A stretch of DNA of 64,000 bases from an uncultured Bacilli bacterium (GCA_934155005.1 CAKPGR010000002.1:33568-97567); one strand, 5' to 3'; numbered from the stretch's first letter, positions 8,369 to 17,318 are shown. The notes: generated from the sequence alone by a model not told the origin. Numbers and translations are program-made.

Positions 8369-10174
8369 TTATATATTTTCAAAATATAATTTTTTAAATT
8401 CATCTATTGTTTCATCAAACATCTTTATTGCACTTTCTATTACATCTTTTTTTGTTACATCAATACCAGCAATTTTTAATTCATCAGCTGGATACATACT
8501 TCCACCAGTTTTTAAAAATTTTAAATAATTTTCTAAGGCGTTAGGCTTATTATTAATAATTCCATCTACTATATAACATGCTGATGACAAACCTATGGCA
8601 TATTTATATACATAAAAATTATAGTAGAAATGTGGTATTCTTTCCCATTCGTATTTAATTTCATCATCAACAACTACATTATCTCCAAAATAAATTTTAT
8701 TTAGTTTATAGTATTCCTTAGATAATAATTCATTGGTAAGAACTTCACCATCTTCATGTTTTTTATGCATATCTCTTTCAAATTCAGCAAACATTACTTG
8801 TCTATATATTGTACTTTTAAATAATTCCATTAGGTTATTCAAAATAAACAATTTTTCATTTTTATCTTTAGAATTTTTAAGTAAATATTTATTTAAAAGT
8901 AATTCATTTACAGTTGATGCTACCTCAGCAACAAAAATTTCATATCCAGAGTTATTATATGTATTATTTTTACAAGAATAATATGTATGCATTGAATGCC
9001 CTAATTCATGCGCTAATGTAGAAACATCATTTAACTTACCTTCAAAATTTAGAAGTAAAAATGGATTAGTATCATAAAAACCACTTGAATAAGCTCCACT
9101 TCTTTTTCCAACATTGTTATATACATCTATCCATCTTTCACTAAAAGCTTTATTTAAATTATTTATATAATCTTCACCTAAGATAGATAATGCATTAACA
9201 ACTAAATTTTTTGCTTCTTCAAAATTATATTCTTTATCTAAATCTTTTATAAGTTCTACATATATATCATATAAATGTAGTTCATCTAAATTTAATATTT
9301 CTTTTTTTAAATCATAATATTTATATAAAACATTTAAATTGTCGTGAACTACATCAATTAAATTATTATATACAGAAACATCTATATTATCATTGAAAAG
9401 CGATGATTTTAGACTACTATCAAAATTGTATATTTTAGCCATTCCTGTTAGATAGTCTATATTTTTACTAAATGTATTAGCAATGGTGTTTTTATAATTA
9501 GAATATGTTTCAAACAATAATTTAAATGCATTTTTACGAACTTCACGATCATTTGAATGAATAAATTTAGAATAATTACTTTCAGTTAATTCGATAGTTT
9601 TTCCATTTTCATCTTTGATATTTCCAAACTTCATATCAGAATCAGTTAATGATTCAAATATACTTTCTGGTGAATCTAATGTTTGAGATAATGTTGACAA
9701 CATTTTTTCCTGTTCCTCAGTTAATTTATGTTTTTCAAAACGATAGAAACTTTCTAAATTAAATTTATATTTTTCTAAATTAGGATTTTCTTCTATATAT
9801 TTTTTTATTTCATCATAAGTTTTTTTATACATTTCTGGCGCTACAAAAGAAGATAATTCTTCATATTTAACAAATAAATTATTTACTTTACCATCTAATT
9901 CTTGTGATCTAGTATTAGTTGTATCTTGATCAAAAGTTAAATGAGCATAGTAATGAAGTTTACTTAATTTTCTATCAACATTATTACTGAATTCTAAAAA
10001 TTCAAATAATGTCTCAGAATTTTCTAATATCTTTCCACGATATTTAACAATGTCATAAATTAATTTACTTACTACATCATATTCTTTTAAAAATTCTTCT
10101 TCAGTTTTATAAATTGTTGTTAAATCCCACTTATACTTTTCTTCTATTTCTTCTCTTGTTTTTTGTTTTTCCAT
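8369..10174 (-). CDS. pepF: Oligoendopeptidase F (M3 metallopeptidase)
   Basis: Cytoplasmic zinc endopeptidase of 601 residues that cleaves short peptides. The zinc motif HELGH is at 389-393, with the third ligand in the AEVASTVNE segment about 25 residues on; the family's N-terminal helical region (WDLTTIYKTEEEF at the start) and C-terminal YEWERIPHFYYNFYVYKYAIG are present. It sits between dnaK and dnaJ with 12 bases to dnaJ and about 57 bases to dnaK, so it is probably part of the HrcA-controlled transcript. That placement is unusual: most Bacilli have dnaJ directly after dnaK. Confidence 0.95.
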   Translation of the reverse strand: MEKQKTREEIEEKYKWDLTTIYKTEEEFLKEYDVVSKLIYDIVKYRGKILENSETLFEFLEFSNNVDRKLSKLHYYAHLTFDQDTTNTRSQELDGKVNNLFVKYEELSSFVAPEMYKKTYDEIKKYIEENPNLEKYKFNLESFYRFEKHKLTEEQEKMLSTLSQTLDSPESIFESLTDSDMKFGNIKDENGKTIELTESNYSKFIHSNDREVRKNAFKLLFETYSNYKNTIANTFSKNIDYLTGMAKIYNFDSSLKSSLFNDNIDVSVYNNLIDVVHDNLNVLYKYYDLKKEILNLDELHLYDIYVELIKDLDKEYNFEEAKNLVVNALSILGEDYINNLNKAFSERWIDVYNNVGKRSGAYSSGFYDTNPFLLLNFEGKLNDVSTLAHELGHSMHTYYSCKNNTYNNSGYEIFVAEVASTVNELLLNKYLLKNSKDKNEKLFILNNLMELFKSTIYRQVMFAEFERDMHKKHEDGEVLTNELLSKEYYKLNKIYFGDNVVVDDEIKYEWERIPHFYYNFYVYKYAIGLSSACYIVDGIINNKPNALENYLKFLKTGGSMYPADELKIAGIDVTKKDVIESAIKMFDETIDEFKKLYFENI

Positions 10175-10200
10175 TTATTTCTCCTTTAATTAATAGTGAT

Positions 10201-10227
10201 AGAAGTCCTAGTTAAACTAGAACTTCT
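10201..10227 (-). promoter_or_regulatory. Hairpin between dnaK and pepF
   Basis: Imperfect inverted repeat AGAAGTCCTAG / CTAGAACTTCT just after the dnaK stop. No T run follows, so it looks more like an RNA-stability or processing hairpin than a full terminator; it would allow dnaK to be more abundant than pepF-dnaJ. Confidence 0.5.
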
Positions 10228-10231
10228 AAAA

Positions 10232-12052
10232 TTATTTTTCTTCAAATTCAGCATCAATAGCATCATCTTTTTTATCAGTAGATTCACTTGTTTCAGTTTG
10301 TTCATTTGCTTGTGCTGTTTTTGCAGCTTCTTCATAAACCTTAGTTGCCATAGCCATAGCAGTTTCTTGTAAAGCATCTTTTTTAGTTTTAATATCGTCA
10401 ATATTATTTTTTTCTAGTGCTTCTTTTAATTCTTTAACTTCTTTTTCTGCTTTTTCTTTATCAGCTGAATTTACTTTATCACCTAAATCTTTTATAGATT
10501 TTTCTGTTTGGTTTATTAATTGTTCAGCTTCATTTTTAAGATCAGCTTCTTCTTTACGTTTTTGATCAGCTTCACGATTAGCTTCTGCTTCTTTAACCAT
10601 TTTATCTATTTCATCATCTGTTAAATTTGTAGATGAAGTTATAGTAATTGATTGTTCTTTTCCAGTTCCTAAATCTTTTGCTTTAACATTAACAATACCA
10701 TTAGCATCTATATCAAATGTAACTTCAATTTGAGGTACTCCACGTGGTGCGGCAGGGATATTTGTTAATTGGAATCTTCCTAATGTTTTATTATCACTAG
10801 CCATTGGTCTTTCACCTTGTAAAATGTGAATATCTACGGCTGGTTGATTATCAGCAGCTGTTGAGAATACTTGTGATTTACTTGTTGGAATAGTTGTATT
10901 TCTTGGAATTAATACAGTACAAACATTACCCATTGTTTCAATTCCAAGTGAAAGTGGTGTTACATCTAAAAGTACAATATCTTCCACTTCTCCTGTAAGT
11001 ACTCCCCCTTGAATAGCAGCTCCCATAGCAACTACTTCATCTGGGTTAACTCCCTTAGATGGTTCTTTATCAAGCTCATCTTTAATTAAATCAACTACTT
11101 TTGGAATACGAGTTGATCCACCAACTAATAATATTTTATCAATATCATTTTTAGTTAATGAAGCATCTTTTAAAGCTTTTCTAACTGGTTCTAATGTAGA
11201 ATCTAATAAATCACCAATTAAATCTTCAAATTTAGCTCTTGTTAAATTAACAGATAAATGAAGTGGTCCATTTTCTGATTGTGTTATAAATGGAATAGAT
11301 ATTTCTGTTGATGTCATACCAGATAAATCTTTTTTAGCTTTTTCAGCAGCATCTTTAACACGTTGCATAGCCATTTTATCACTAGTTAAATCTATACCAT
11401 TTTCTTTCTTAAATTCACTAACTAAGTAATCCATGATTCTTTGATCAAAGTCGTCTCCACCTAAATGGTTATTACCACTTGTAGATAATACTTCAAATAC
11501 ACCATCACCAAGTTCAAGGATAGATACATCAAATGTACCTCCACCTAAATCGTAAACAAGAACTTTTTCATTTTTATCTTGTTTATCAAGCCCATAAGCT
11601 AATGCGGCAGCTGTTGGTTCATTAATAATTCTTTCTACTTCTAAGCCAGCAATTTTACCAGCATCTTTTGTTGCTTGTCTTTGTGCATCATTGAAATATG
11701 CTGGAACAGTAATAACTGCTTTTGTTACTTTTTCTCCTAAATAAGCCTCAGCAGTATTTTTTAAATCTGTTAAAATCATTGCTGATATTTCTTGTGCAGT
11801 ATAATCTTTTCCATTAACGTGTACTTTTTCTGATGTACCCATTTTTCTTTTAATTGAATATACCACATCTGGATTTGTAATCATTTGGTTTTTAGCTTTA
11901 ATACCAACGATTGTTTCTCCATTTTTAAATGCTACTACGGAAGGAGTAGTACGACTTCCTTCTGGATTAGCAATAACTTTTGCTTCTCCACCTTCATATA
12001 CAGCGACACAACTATTTGTTGTACCTAAATCAATACCTATTGTTTTACTCAT
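10232..12052 (-). CDS. dnaK: Chaperone protein DnaK (Hsp70)
   Basis: ATP-dependent chaperone of 606 residues. Nucleotide-binding domain with [13 protein letters not shown] at the start, the phosphate-2 [12 protein letters not shown] and adenosine [10 protein letters not shown] motifs; substrate-binding domain from about 385 ([11 protein letters not shown] linker region); a charged lid ending in DAEFEEK. I prefer the second ATG (12052): the first (12058) is only 2 bases from the AAGGAG ribosome site. Preceded by grpE at 14 bases. Regulated by HrcA through the CIRCE sites upstream of hrcA. Confidence 0.98.
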   Translation of the reverse strand: MSKTIGIDLGTTNSCVAVYEGGEAKVIANPEGSRTTPSVVAFKNGETIVGIKAKNQMITNPDVVYSIKRKMGTSEKVHVNGKDYTAQEISAMILTDLKNTAEAYLGEKVTKAVITVPAYFNDAQRQATKDAGKIAGLEVERIINEPTAAALAYGLDKQDKNEKVLVYDLGGGTFDVSILELGDGVFEVLSTSGNNHLGGDDFDQRIMDYLVSEFKKENGIDLTSDKMAMQRVKDAAEKAKKDLSGMTSTEISIPFITQSENGPLHLSVNLTRAKFEDLIGDLLDSTLEPVRKALKDASLTKNDIDKILLVGGSTRIPKVVDLIKDELDKEPSKGVNPDEVVAMGAAIQGGVLTGEVEDIVLLDVTPLSLGIETMGNVCTVLIPRNTTIPTSKSQVFSTAADNQPAVDIHILQGERPMASDNKTLGRFQLTNIPAAPRGVPQIEVTFDIDANGIVNVKAKDLGTGKEQSITITSSTNLTDDEIDKMVKEAEANREADQKRKEEADLKNEAEQLINQTEKSIKDLGDKVNSADKEKAEKEVKELKEALEKNNIDDIKTKKDALQETAMAMATKVYEEAAKTAQANEQTETSESTDKKDDAIDAEFEEK

Positions 12053-12066
12053 ATTCATCTCTCCTT

Positions 12067-12633
12067 TTATTCACTAACTTTAACCATTGCAGGTCTTATA
12101 ACTTTATCTTTAAGTAGATAACCTTTTCTAAGTACTTCAATAACTATTCCAGCTTCTTTGTCTTCTATTTTCTCTGTTAAAACAGCTTGGTGATAAGCTG
12201 GATCAAATGGTTTATTAGCACCATCAATCTCTTTAACACCGAACCTTTCTAAAATAGTTATTAAATTACCATATATCATTTTAAATCCAGATAAGAATTT
12301 AGAAACTTCATCATCTAAATTATTATCATCCATTTTTATAGCACTTTCAAAATTATCAATAATTGGAAGCATTTCAACAATCATATCTTCATTACAGAAT
12401 TTTAACATTCTAGTAACTTCTTCTTCTTTTCTTTTTCTATAATTTATTGTTTCAGCTTTATCTCTTAGAGCTTTATCTTCCAATTCTTTAATTTTATTTT
12501 CTAACTCTTTTATTTTATGTTCATTATTTTTCTTTTTATGCTTTTTTTCTTCACATTTGCATTTTTCATCAGAACAACATTCTTTATTTTCGCAAGCTTG
12601 TTCTTCACAATTACATTTTTCTTCTTTTTCCAT
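12067..12633 (-). CDS. grpE: Nucleotide exchange factor GrpE with a cysteine-rich N-terminus
   Basis: GrpE (188 residues) releases ADP from DnaK. The long helix (about 40-95, with [26 protein letters not shown]) and the C-terminal beta domain ([21 protein letters not shown]...[16 protein letters not shown]) are typical. The first 30 residues are not: seven cysteines at 7, 9, 14, 19, 20, 25 and 27 in an acid/lysine-rich context, which resembles a metallothionein-like or zinc-binding tail. This N-terminal tail is usually acidic and cysteine-free in GrpE. It lies between hrcA (14 bases) and dnaK (14 bases). Confidence 0.96.
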   Translation of the reverse strand: MEKEEKCNCEEQACENKECCSDEKCKCEEKKHKKKNNEHKIKELENKIKELEDKALRDKAETINYRKRKEEEVTRMLKFCNEDMIVEMLPIIDNFESAIKMDDNNLDDEVSKFLSGFKMIYGNLITILERFGVKEIDGANKPFDPAYHQAVLTEKIEDKEAGIVIEVLRKGYLLKDKVIRPAMVKVSE

Positions 12634-12647
12634 ATAATCTCCTTTTT

Positions 12648-13646
12648 TTATTCATTATAATCATCAAGATTATTTTTGATAAAATTTAAAAGTGTTGTAA
12701 CTCTTCCATATTCCATTCTTTTAGGTCCAATTAAAGCAATTGTTCCTTCTTCACCATCAATAGTATATTTGGTTTTTATAATGGATATGTCATCATCAAA
12801 ATCATTTTCAGAGCCAATATAAATATTAACTCCACTTTCATCCTCTTTTATTTTTTGAATTAATTCTTTATCTTCAAACTTATTTAAAATATTTCGCATT
12901 TTATCTACACTACTAAATTCTGGCTGATTTAATATTTTATTAGTTTTATTAACTTTAACACTTGTGTCTTCTTTAAATTCTGTAAATACATTATATAATG
13001 CATCATATAAAACCCTTTGTTGTTTGATAGAATCAGCAATTTTAGGTTTTACTTCAACTTCAAGTTTTAAATTAACTTCATCAATTGGTGTTCCAACAAT
13101 AAATTTATTTATCAAATCAACTGTTTGTTTTATTTCAGTAGCTGAGATATGTTCTTTTATATTCATATTTTTGCTTTCAACATGACCTTTATCGGTAACT
13201 ATAATAGCAACTAATTTTTCATCATTTATAGGAATAACTTCAACTTTACTAATTCTATTTTCTTTTGAAGATTTTCCCAAAACGACTGCTGTATAATTAG
13301 TTAAATCAGATACTATTTCCATGCTTTTTACAATAGCATCGCTTAATTTTAAGCTTTTATTTTTGAATATTGTTTGAAGAGTTAAAACATCTTCTCCTGT
13401 AAGTTCTTTAGGTTTCATAATATGGTCAACATAATAACGATAACCTTTTTCACTAGGAATTCTTCCTGAAGATGTGTGGGTTTTTTCTAATAGTCCCATA
13501 TCTTCTAATGAACTCATTTCACTTCTTACAGTAGCACTTGAACAATTCAAAATATCACAAATTGATTTTGAACCAACAGGGTGCGCTGTTTTAATATAAT
13601 CTTCTATTATAATCTTTAATAATTCTATTTGTCGATTTGTTAACAC
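12648..13646 (-). CDS. hrcA: Heat-inducible transcription repressor HrcA
   Basis: Repressor of the dnaK operon (332 residues), binding the CIRCE operators directly upstream. N-terminal winged helix MLTNRQIELLKIIIEDYIKTAHPVGSKSI, then SSATVRSEMSSLEDMGLLEKTHTSSGRIPSEKGYRYYVD, then the GAF-like and dimerisation domains with LIGPKRMEYGRVTTLLNFI at the end. Start taken at GTG 13646, which follows AGAGGTG at proper spacing and matches the family N-terminus; an upstream in-frame GTG lies inside the CIRCE sequence and has no ribosome site. HrcA activity in Bacilli depends on GroE, which is not encoded here. Confidence 0.96.
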   Translation of the reverse strand: MLTNRQIELLKIIIEDYIKTAHPVGSKSICDILNCSSATVRSEMSSLEDMGLLEKTHTSSGRIPSEKGYRYYVDHIMKPKELTGEDVLTLQTIFKNKSLKLSDAIVKSMEIVSDLTNYTAVVLGKSSKENRISKVEVIPINDEKLVAIIVTDKGHVESKNMNIKEHISATEIKQTVDLINKFIVGTPIDEVNLKLEVEVKPKIADSIKQQRVLYDALYNVFTEFKEDTSVKVNKTNKILNQPEFSSVDKMRNILNKFEDKELIQKIKEDESGVNIYIGSENDFDDDISIIKTKYTIDGEEGTIALIGPKRMEYGRVTTLLNFIKNNLDDYNE

Positions 13647-13660
13647 AACATCACCTCTTT

Positions 13661-13687
13661 TTAGCACTCTATCATCTCTAGCGCTAT
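13661..13687 (-). promoter_or_regulatory. CIRCE operator 2 (imperfect)
   Basis: 9-9-9 arrangement: one perfect CIRCE half site (TTAGCACTC on plus, 13661-13669), a 9-base spacer and a partner matching 6 of 9 (13679-13687). It lies between the promoter and the hrcA start, overlapping the transcribed leader. Confidence 0.75.
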
Positions 13688-13691
13688 TTAC

Positions 13692-13720
13692 ATTATACTA
13701 TTATATGTTAGCATTGTCAA
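13692..13720 (-). promoter_or_regulatory. Consensus SigA promoter of the hrcA-grpE-dnaK operon
   Basis: Perfect TTGACA (13715-13720) and TATAAT (13692-13697) with a 17-base spacer on the minus strand. The -35 box overlaps CIRCE operator 1 and the start site is followed by CIRCE operator 2, so repression by HrcA can block polymerase from both sides. Confidence 0.95.
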
Positions 13721-13734
13721 TATATGAGTGCTAA
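13708..13734 (-). promoter_or_regulatory. CIRCE operator 1
   Basis: Half site TTAGCACTC (minus strand, 13734-13726), 9-base spacer, then CAATGCTAA (13716-13708), which matches 7 of 9 of the GAGTGCTAA consensus. It overlaps the -35 box. CIRCE is the known HrcA operator. Confidence 0.92.
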
Positions 13735-13739
13735 AATAT

Positions 13740-13767
13740 AAAAAAAGAAAATTTTTAGTTTTCTTTT
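13740..13767 (-). terminator. Intrinsic terminator of the 13766-14572 gene
   Basis: Stem AAAGAAAA / TTTTCTTT followed by a T run on the minus strand, just after the stop codon. It separates the gene from the hrcA promoter. Confidence 0.75.
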
Positions 13768-14572
13768 ATTTTATTATTGATTTAGAAACTGTTATTACTG
13801 GACGCACACCGACGTCAGTAAGGCTAACAATGCGGTAAGTCAAATTACCATCCCTATACACAAACCACGCATAAGTAGAGCTACTTATATTAGCATTACT
13901 TGTCCAATATCCAGATATCTCTTGGTCAGCATTATTTAAACATCCATAATCTTTACAGTCACTTCTTGTTCTATCATATAGCCATCCATAATTACTTCTT
14001 TTACTTGTATCACTCCCATTATTACTTCCAAAATAAAACCAATTTTGATTTGCCTTAGTAGCATCAAAACTAGTATTACCAGATATTTTAGCGACTTCAT
14101 TTGCTGTTATTAATCTAGCTCCTACTACCCAGTCTTTTGTATCAATGGTAAGTTGTTTTGCTACCTCATTCATCTCACTATTACTTCCACTTGAATTCCA
14201 AGCTACACGAGCTGTTGTATTATGATCTAATATTAGATTAACAGATGTTGATCCTTCTTCATCATTGAATGTATACCATTTCATACATCCATTTTTTGTT
14301 CCTGTTGTTGATACAGCAGAACTTGATATGCATTTTTCTCCTGTTGTTGGGTTATAGTATACAGCTGTTCCATTAGGATATAATTTTGTATAACTATTTA
14401 TTTTACTATATAAATCATCTAAGGCATTTTGAAGTGTTGCATTACTTCCTAAGTTAGAGCCTGTTGGAGCATTTACTGATACATCACTTGCATAAAACTT
14501 ACTTCCAGCATAGACACTTATGCTTCCAAATATTAACCCTATTATTATTTCAAATATTATTTTTTTATTCAT
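13766..14572 (-). CDS. Secreted lectin-like variable surface protein (Sec-anchor leader; family member 1)
   Basis: 268 residues. N-terminus: hydrophobic export helix (about 4-22), then SDVSVNAPTGSNLGSNATLQNALDDLY, the module shared with the tail-collar-type members. From about residue 45 it switches to the lectin-type module shared with the prepilin-type members: NGTAVYYNPTTGEKC, MKWYTFNDEEG, LILDHNTTARVAWNSSG, ARLITANEVAKISGN, WLYDRTRSDC and a C-terminal GYWTSNANIS...GVRPVIT. GYW...GVRP endings are typical of DUF6273/formylglycine-enzyme-like C-type-lectin folds. Residues 231-257 form the hypervariable segment described separately. It is thus a natural hybrid of two family types. Paired cysteines suggest disulfides outside the cell. 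The poly-G leader and promoter lie upstream. Ligand unknown. Confidence 0.8.
   Translation of the reverse strand: MNKKIIFEIIIGLIFGSISVYAGSKFYASDVSVNAPTGSNLGSNATLQNALDDLYSKINSYTKLYPNGTAVYYNPTTGEKCISSSAVSTTGTKNGCMKWYTFNDEEGSTSVNLILDHNTTARVAWNSSGSNSEMNEVAKQLTIDTKDWVVGARLITANEVAKISGNTSFDATKANQNWFYFGSNNGSDTSKRSNYGWLYDRTRSDCKDYGCLNNADQEISGYWTSNANISSSTYAWFVYRDGNLTYRIVSLTDVGVRPVITVSKSIIK
13802..13882 (-). other. Putative DGR variable region in family member 1
   Basis: Codons 231-257. Variable codons here include TAT, TTT, GAT, AAT, ACT, TAC, CGC, ATT, CTT and GTC, all ending in T or C, interleaved with framework codons (TCT, GCG TGG, GTG, AGG, GGT, TTG, GTT AGC) identical to those in the member ending at 57663. 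Between the two genes I count 19 first/second-base differences and only 4 third-base differences in this stretch. Adenine-directed mutagenesis of AAY codons by a DGR would give this. Confidence 0.65.
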
Positions 14573-14590
14573 TTTTATCTACTCCTTTAC

Positions 14591-14705
14591 ACAAAAAAAG
14601 AAGGGTTTTTAACCCCCCCCCCGACTTTGAAATTTTTTTATCTCTCAGTCAATATTATTATTTAATCTACAAGTTAATTTTAACAAAATAATTTTATTTT
14701 TACAA
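14591..14705 (-). promoter_or_regulatory. Poly-G leader and promoter, copy A
   Basis: Minus strand: TTGTAA (14700-14705), 17 bases, TAAAAT (14677-14682), then the family leader with TTGACTGAGAGAT, TTTCAAAGTC, a run of 10 G (C at 14613-14622), TTAAAAACCC and a T-rich tract (14591-14600 region), followed by GTAAAGGAG before the ATG. The G run can pair with the CCCTTCTTT tract, giving a terminator-like hairpin upstream of the ribosome site. The stretch between promoter and TTGACTGAG is diverged from copies B, C, E and F. Confidence 0.8.
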
Positions 14706-14714
14706 GATATAATA

Positions 14715-15827
14715 TTATATTTTTAATCGTTTAATTTTTGAATCTTTCAAATCTTTTAATTCATGATTAACTTCAAATATATAATTATTAGTCCCATCAT
14801 ATATTTTACTTTTAGAATATCTAGTTATTTCTAAGATTTTTTTATCGAATAAAGGATTTAACAAATTTTCATTAATATCTTTCATTTTTCTTTTTTCATT
14901 AAAATGACCATAAAAGCTTATAAAATCTTTTAATGTTTTAACACCATTCATTGATAAAATATAATTTAACGTTTGTCTTTCTAAAATTGACATTTTTTCT
15001 TCATTAGCCACCTTCGATATAAAATATTCTTTTTCTAATTCTATTTTTACATTTTTTAACATGAATTTTAAAAATATAGTTATGTTACCAAATTTTTTAG
15101 TTTCTAAAATAGCTTTATAATAAGTTTTTTTATCAAAATTAATTCCTCTATTAAAAATAATATATGGATATACTTCATTATTAAGCAAATACCACATACT
15201 AAGCGTCCTACTAGTTCTTCCATTAACATCAAAATAAGGATGAATAAAAACAAAATAGAAATGAATAATCTGAGACTTTATGTAATAATCTGTCATTGTA
15301 TCTAGTGAATTACCACTATTGATATAATCGAATAAATAATTCATATATTTATCTATTTCTTTATAATTAATTCCTTCATCTGGTTCTTTTCTAGCATCAT
15401 TAGAATAATAAATAAATACATCGTCATTTCTATAATATTCTCCCATTAAAGATAAATCATTTTCACTCAATAAATGCCTAGATAAAATATTATATAGATG
15501 TTTTAAATTTTCTTTATTAATTTCTTCTTTTTTAAGTGTGTACTTATATGCTTGATATAAATTTAAAATTCTTTGTTCTTTATTATTTGTGCCATCTTTT
15601 CTTCTTTTATCTACCCCTATTATATCATCTATATTTTCAAGATATCCTTCAACTAAGTCATTGGCTTTAATTTCTTCTGACAACATAGCATTTTTAGCAA
15701 ACTCAAAACTATTAAGTTCAGTATCTTCTAAAAAAAGTTCTAATTCTTCTTTAAGAGGATCAAGTGAATTATTTAAAATATATAATTTTTTCATTTGACT
15801 TATAAGTAAATCTATTGTTTCTACCAT
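14715..15827 (-). CDS. Fic-domain protein (probable AMPylator)
   Basis: 370-residue protein with a Fic core. The active-site loop HPYFDVNGRTSR (196-207) matches HxFx(D/E)GNGRxxR with one substitution: V at the first glycine. Fic proteins usually transfer AMP from ATP to a hydroxyl side chain; H196 would be the base. An N-terminal segment around SEEIKAND (50-57) sits where single-chain Fic proteins carry the inhibitory (S/T)xxxE(G/N) helix; by my alignment K replaces the inhibitory Glu, which would leave it less inhibited, but the alignment is by eye. The C-terminal region (about 285-350) resembles a winged helix, a common Fic partner domain. AGGAGG lies before the ATG. Monocistronic; no antitoxin gene seen beside it. 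Confidence 0.82.
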   Translation of the reverse strand: MVETIDLLISQMKKLYILNNSLDPLKEELELFLEDTELNSFEFAKNAMLSEEIKANDLVEGYLENIDDIIGVDKRRKDGTNNKEQRILNLYQAYKYTLKKEEINKENLKHLYNILSRHLLSENDLSLMGEYYRNDDVFIYYSNDARKEPDEGINYKEIDKYMNYLFDYINSGNSLDTMTDYYIKSQIIHFYFVFIHPYFDVNGRTSRTLSMWYLLNNEVYPYIIFNRGINFDKKTYYKAILETKKFGNITIFLKFMLKNVKIELEKEYFISKVANEEKMSILERQTLNYILSMNGVKTLKDFISFYGHFNEKRKMKDINENLLNPLFDKKILEITRYSKSKIYDGTNNYIFEVNHELKDLKDSKIKRLKI

Positions 15828-15886
15828 AATAAATCCTCCTAAATGTTTTTTATTATACCTTAAAAAATATTTTAAAACAATAAAAA

Positions 15887-15922
15887 AGCTACATTAGTCA
15901 TTAACTTTTTCTATAGCTTCTT
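15887..15922 (-). terminator. Probable terminator of ldh
   Basis: Arms AAGCTA / TAGCTT around a loop containing the ldh stop, followed by a T run on the minus strand. The loop is long, so moderate support. Confidence 0.45.
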
Positions 15923-16802
15923 TAATAACATTCACACAATTTTGTAATTTTTTTGTTTCTTCTTCATTTAATTCAACATATATTTTTTTTGCTATTCCAT
16001 TTCTATTAACAATCGCTGGCATTCCCATATATATATCATTATCTTTATCATAATTTGATACAGTCATAACTGTGTTTTCATTTCCTAAAATCGCGTTTGT
16101 AATTCTAACTAAACACATTCCTATTCCATAATAAGTAGCACCTTTTTTATTTATTATTTCATAAGCCGCATTTTTTACTTCTTCACATATATTATCAAGT
16201 TCATCATTACTTAAAAATGTATCAATTTTTTGAAGACTTACATTAGCATTACTCCAAGGAACAAATTCAGAATCACCATGTTCTCCAATTACATAAGCAT
16301 GGATATTTTTAGGGTTAATATTAAGCTTACTTCCAACTAAATATCTAAGTCTTGAAGTATCCAAACTTGTTCCAGAACCTATAACTTTACTAGAATCAAG
16401 TCCAGAATATCTATAAGTTAAATAAGTCATAACATCAAGTGGATTAGTGGCAACTAAAAATATTCCATTAAATCCATTTTCCATTACTCTTCCAACAATA
16501 TCTTTAAAAATTACACTATTCTTATTAATTAAATCCATTCTTGTTTCACCAACATTTTGGTTTGCTCCGGCTGCAATTAAAACAAGATCAGCATCTTTAC
16601 AATCAGAATAATTTCCTATTTTTATATCTATTTTAGAAGGAGCATAAGATAAACAATGATTAAGATCCATTACTTCTCCTTCTATTCTATCGATATCTAA
16701 ATCAATTAAAGCAAGTTCTGTAACATTTGTTCTTTGATTAAGTAAAGCATAAGCATAACTCATGCCTACATTACCACAGCCTATTAAAACTACTTTTCCC
16801 AT
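15894..16802 (-). CDS. ldh: L-lactate dehydrogenase
   Basis: NAD-dependent reduction of pyruvate to L-lactate, the usual end step of fermentative glycolysis. 302 residues; nucleotide-binding GCGNVGMSYA (8-17), D34/D36 at the end of strand 2 for NAD, R88 in the mobile loop (ETRMD), D148/R151 (SLDTSR) and the catalytic H175 in GEHGDSEF. These fit LDH; the loop residue is Q82 rather than the Arg of malate dehydrogenases (NQNVGETR). It stands alone between terminators. Confidence 0.92.
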   Translation of the reverse strand: MGKVVLIGCGNVGMSYAYALLNQRTNVTELALIDLDIDRIEGEVMDLNHCLSYAPSKIDIKIGNYSDCKDADLVLIAAGANQNVGETRMDLINKNSVIFKDIVGRVMENGFNGIFLVATNPLDVMTYLTYRYSGLDSSKVIGSGTSLDTSRLRYLVGSKLNINPKNIHAYVIGEHGDSEFVPWSNANVSLQKIDTFLSNDELDNICEEVKNAAYEIINKKGATYYGIGMCLVRITNAILGNENTVMTVSNYDKDNDIYMGMPAIVNRNGIAKKIYVELNEEETKKLQNCVNVIKEAIEKVND

Positions 16803-16876
16803 ATCATCACCATAAACATTATAGCATATTTAACAAAAAACAACTAGTTATACTATTTATTTTTACTTGAAAATAA

Positions 16877-17107
16877 TTATTTATTTATAGTTTCATAATA
16901 ATCAACATAATTATCTAAATTTTGATTATATAAATCTAAAATGATATTTTCATATTCTAATAATTGTTGTTCCCATTTTTGATGTTTCTTTTTAAATATA
17001 GGACATGGTTCAAAAACAAAATGATCTCTTCTAATTTGTTCCCAAATCTTAATTCTTTTTTCAATTAAATCAATATCTGATTTAATATTTAATTTTTGAA
17101 ATTTCAT
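16877..17107 (-). CDS. Small hypothetical protein
   Basis: 76 residues, charged, Trp- and Tyr-containing, predicted mostly helical (IDLIEKRIKIWEQIRRDHFV, WEQQLLEYENIIL). AGGGGGTG precedes the ATG closely, a strong ribosome site. No signal peptide, no recognised family. Confidence 0.6.
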   Translation of the reverse strand: MKFQKLNIKSDIDLIEKRIKIWEQIRRDHFVFEPCPIFKKKHQKWEQQLLEYENIILDLYNQNLDNYVDYYETINK

Positions 17108-17193
17108 TATAGCACCCCCTCTATATAGGTTATATGACCTATATATATAATAATGATTTTAATTAAAAAAGACAAGTATTAGTACAATAAAAA

Positions 17194-17207
17194 AGAGAAA
17201 AATCTCT
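17194..17207 (-). terminator. Orphan terminator hairpin
   Basis: Stem AGAGA-TTTT-TCTCT followed by T6 on the minus strand. No gene with a recognisable start ends here; an open frame (stop at 17206) runs into it from within the diguanylate cyclase 3' end, so it may be what is left of a lost gene. Confidence 0.6.
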
Positions 17208-17318
17208 AATTTGGATTATATTCCGAGTATTTATATAAAACATCAACTGATGTATTTTTATTGTATTTAAATATAGTGATTATTTTTTGATAAAAATATG
17301 TATTTTTAATGAAAAAAA

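Noticed and set aside
13802..13882. Variable segments explained by simple gene conversion between paralogues
   Set aside because: Gene conversion would copy blocks including third positions; here changes are confined to the first two bases of scattered codons. It cannot be fully excluded without population data.
14591..14705. Poly-G leader as a known riboswitch or T-box
   Set aside because: No specifier loop, no T-box sequence, and no match to c-di-GMP or other leaders I can recall.
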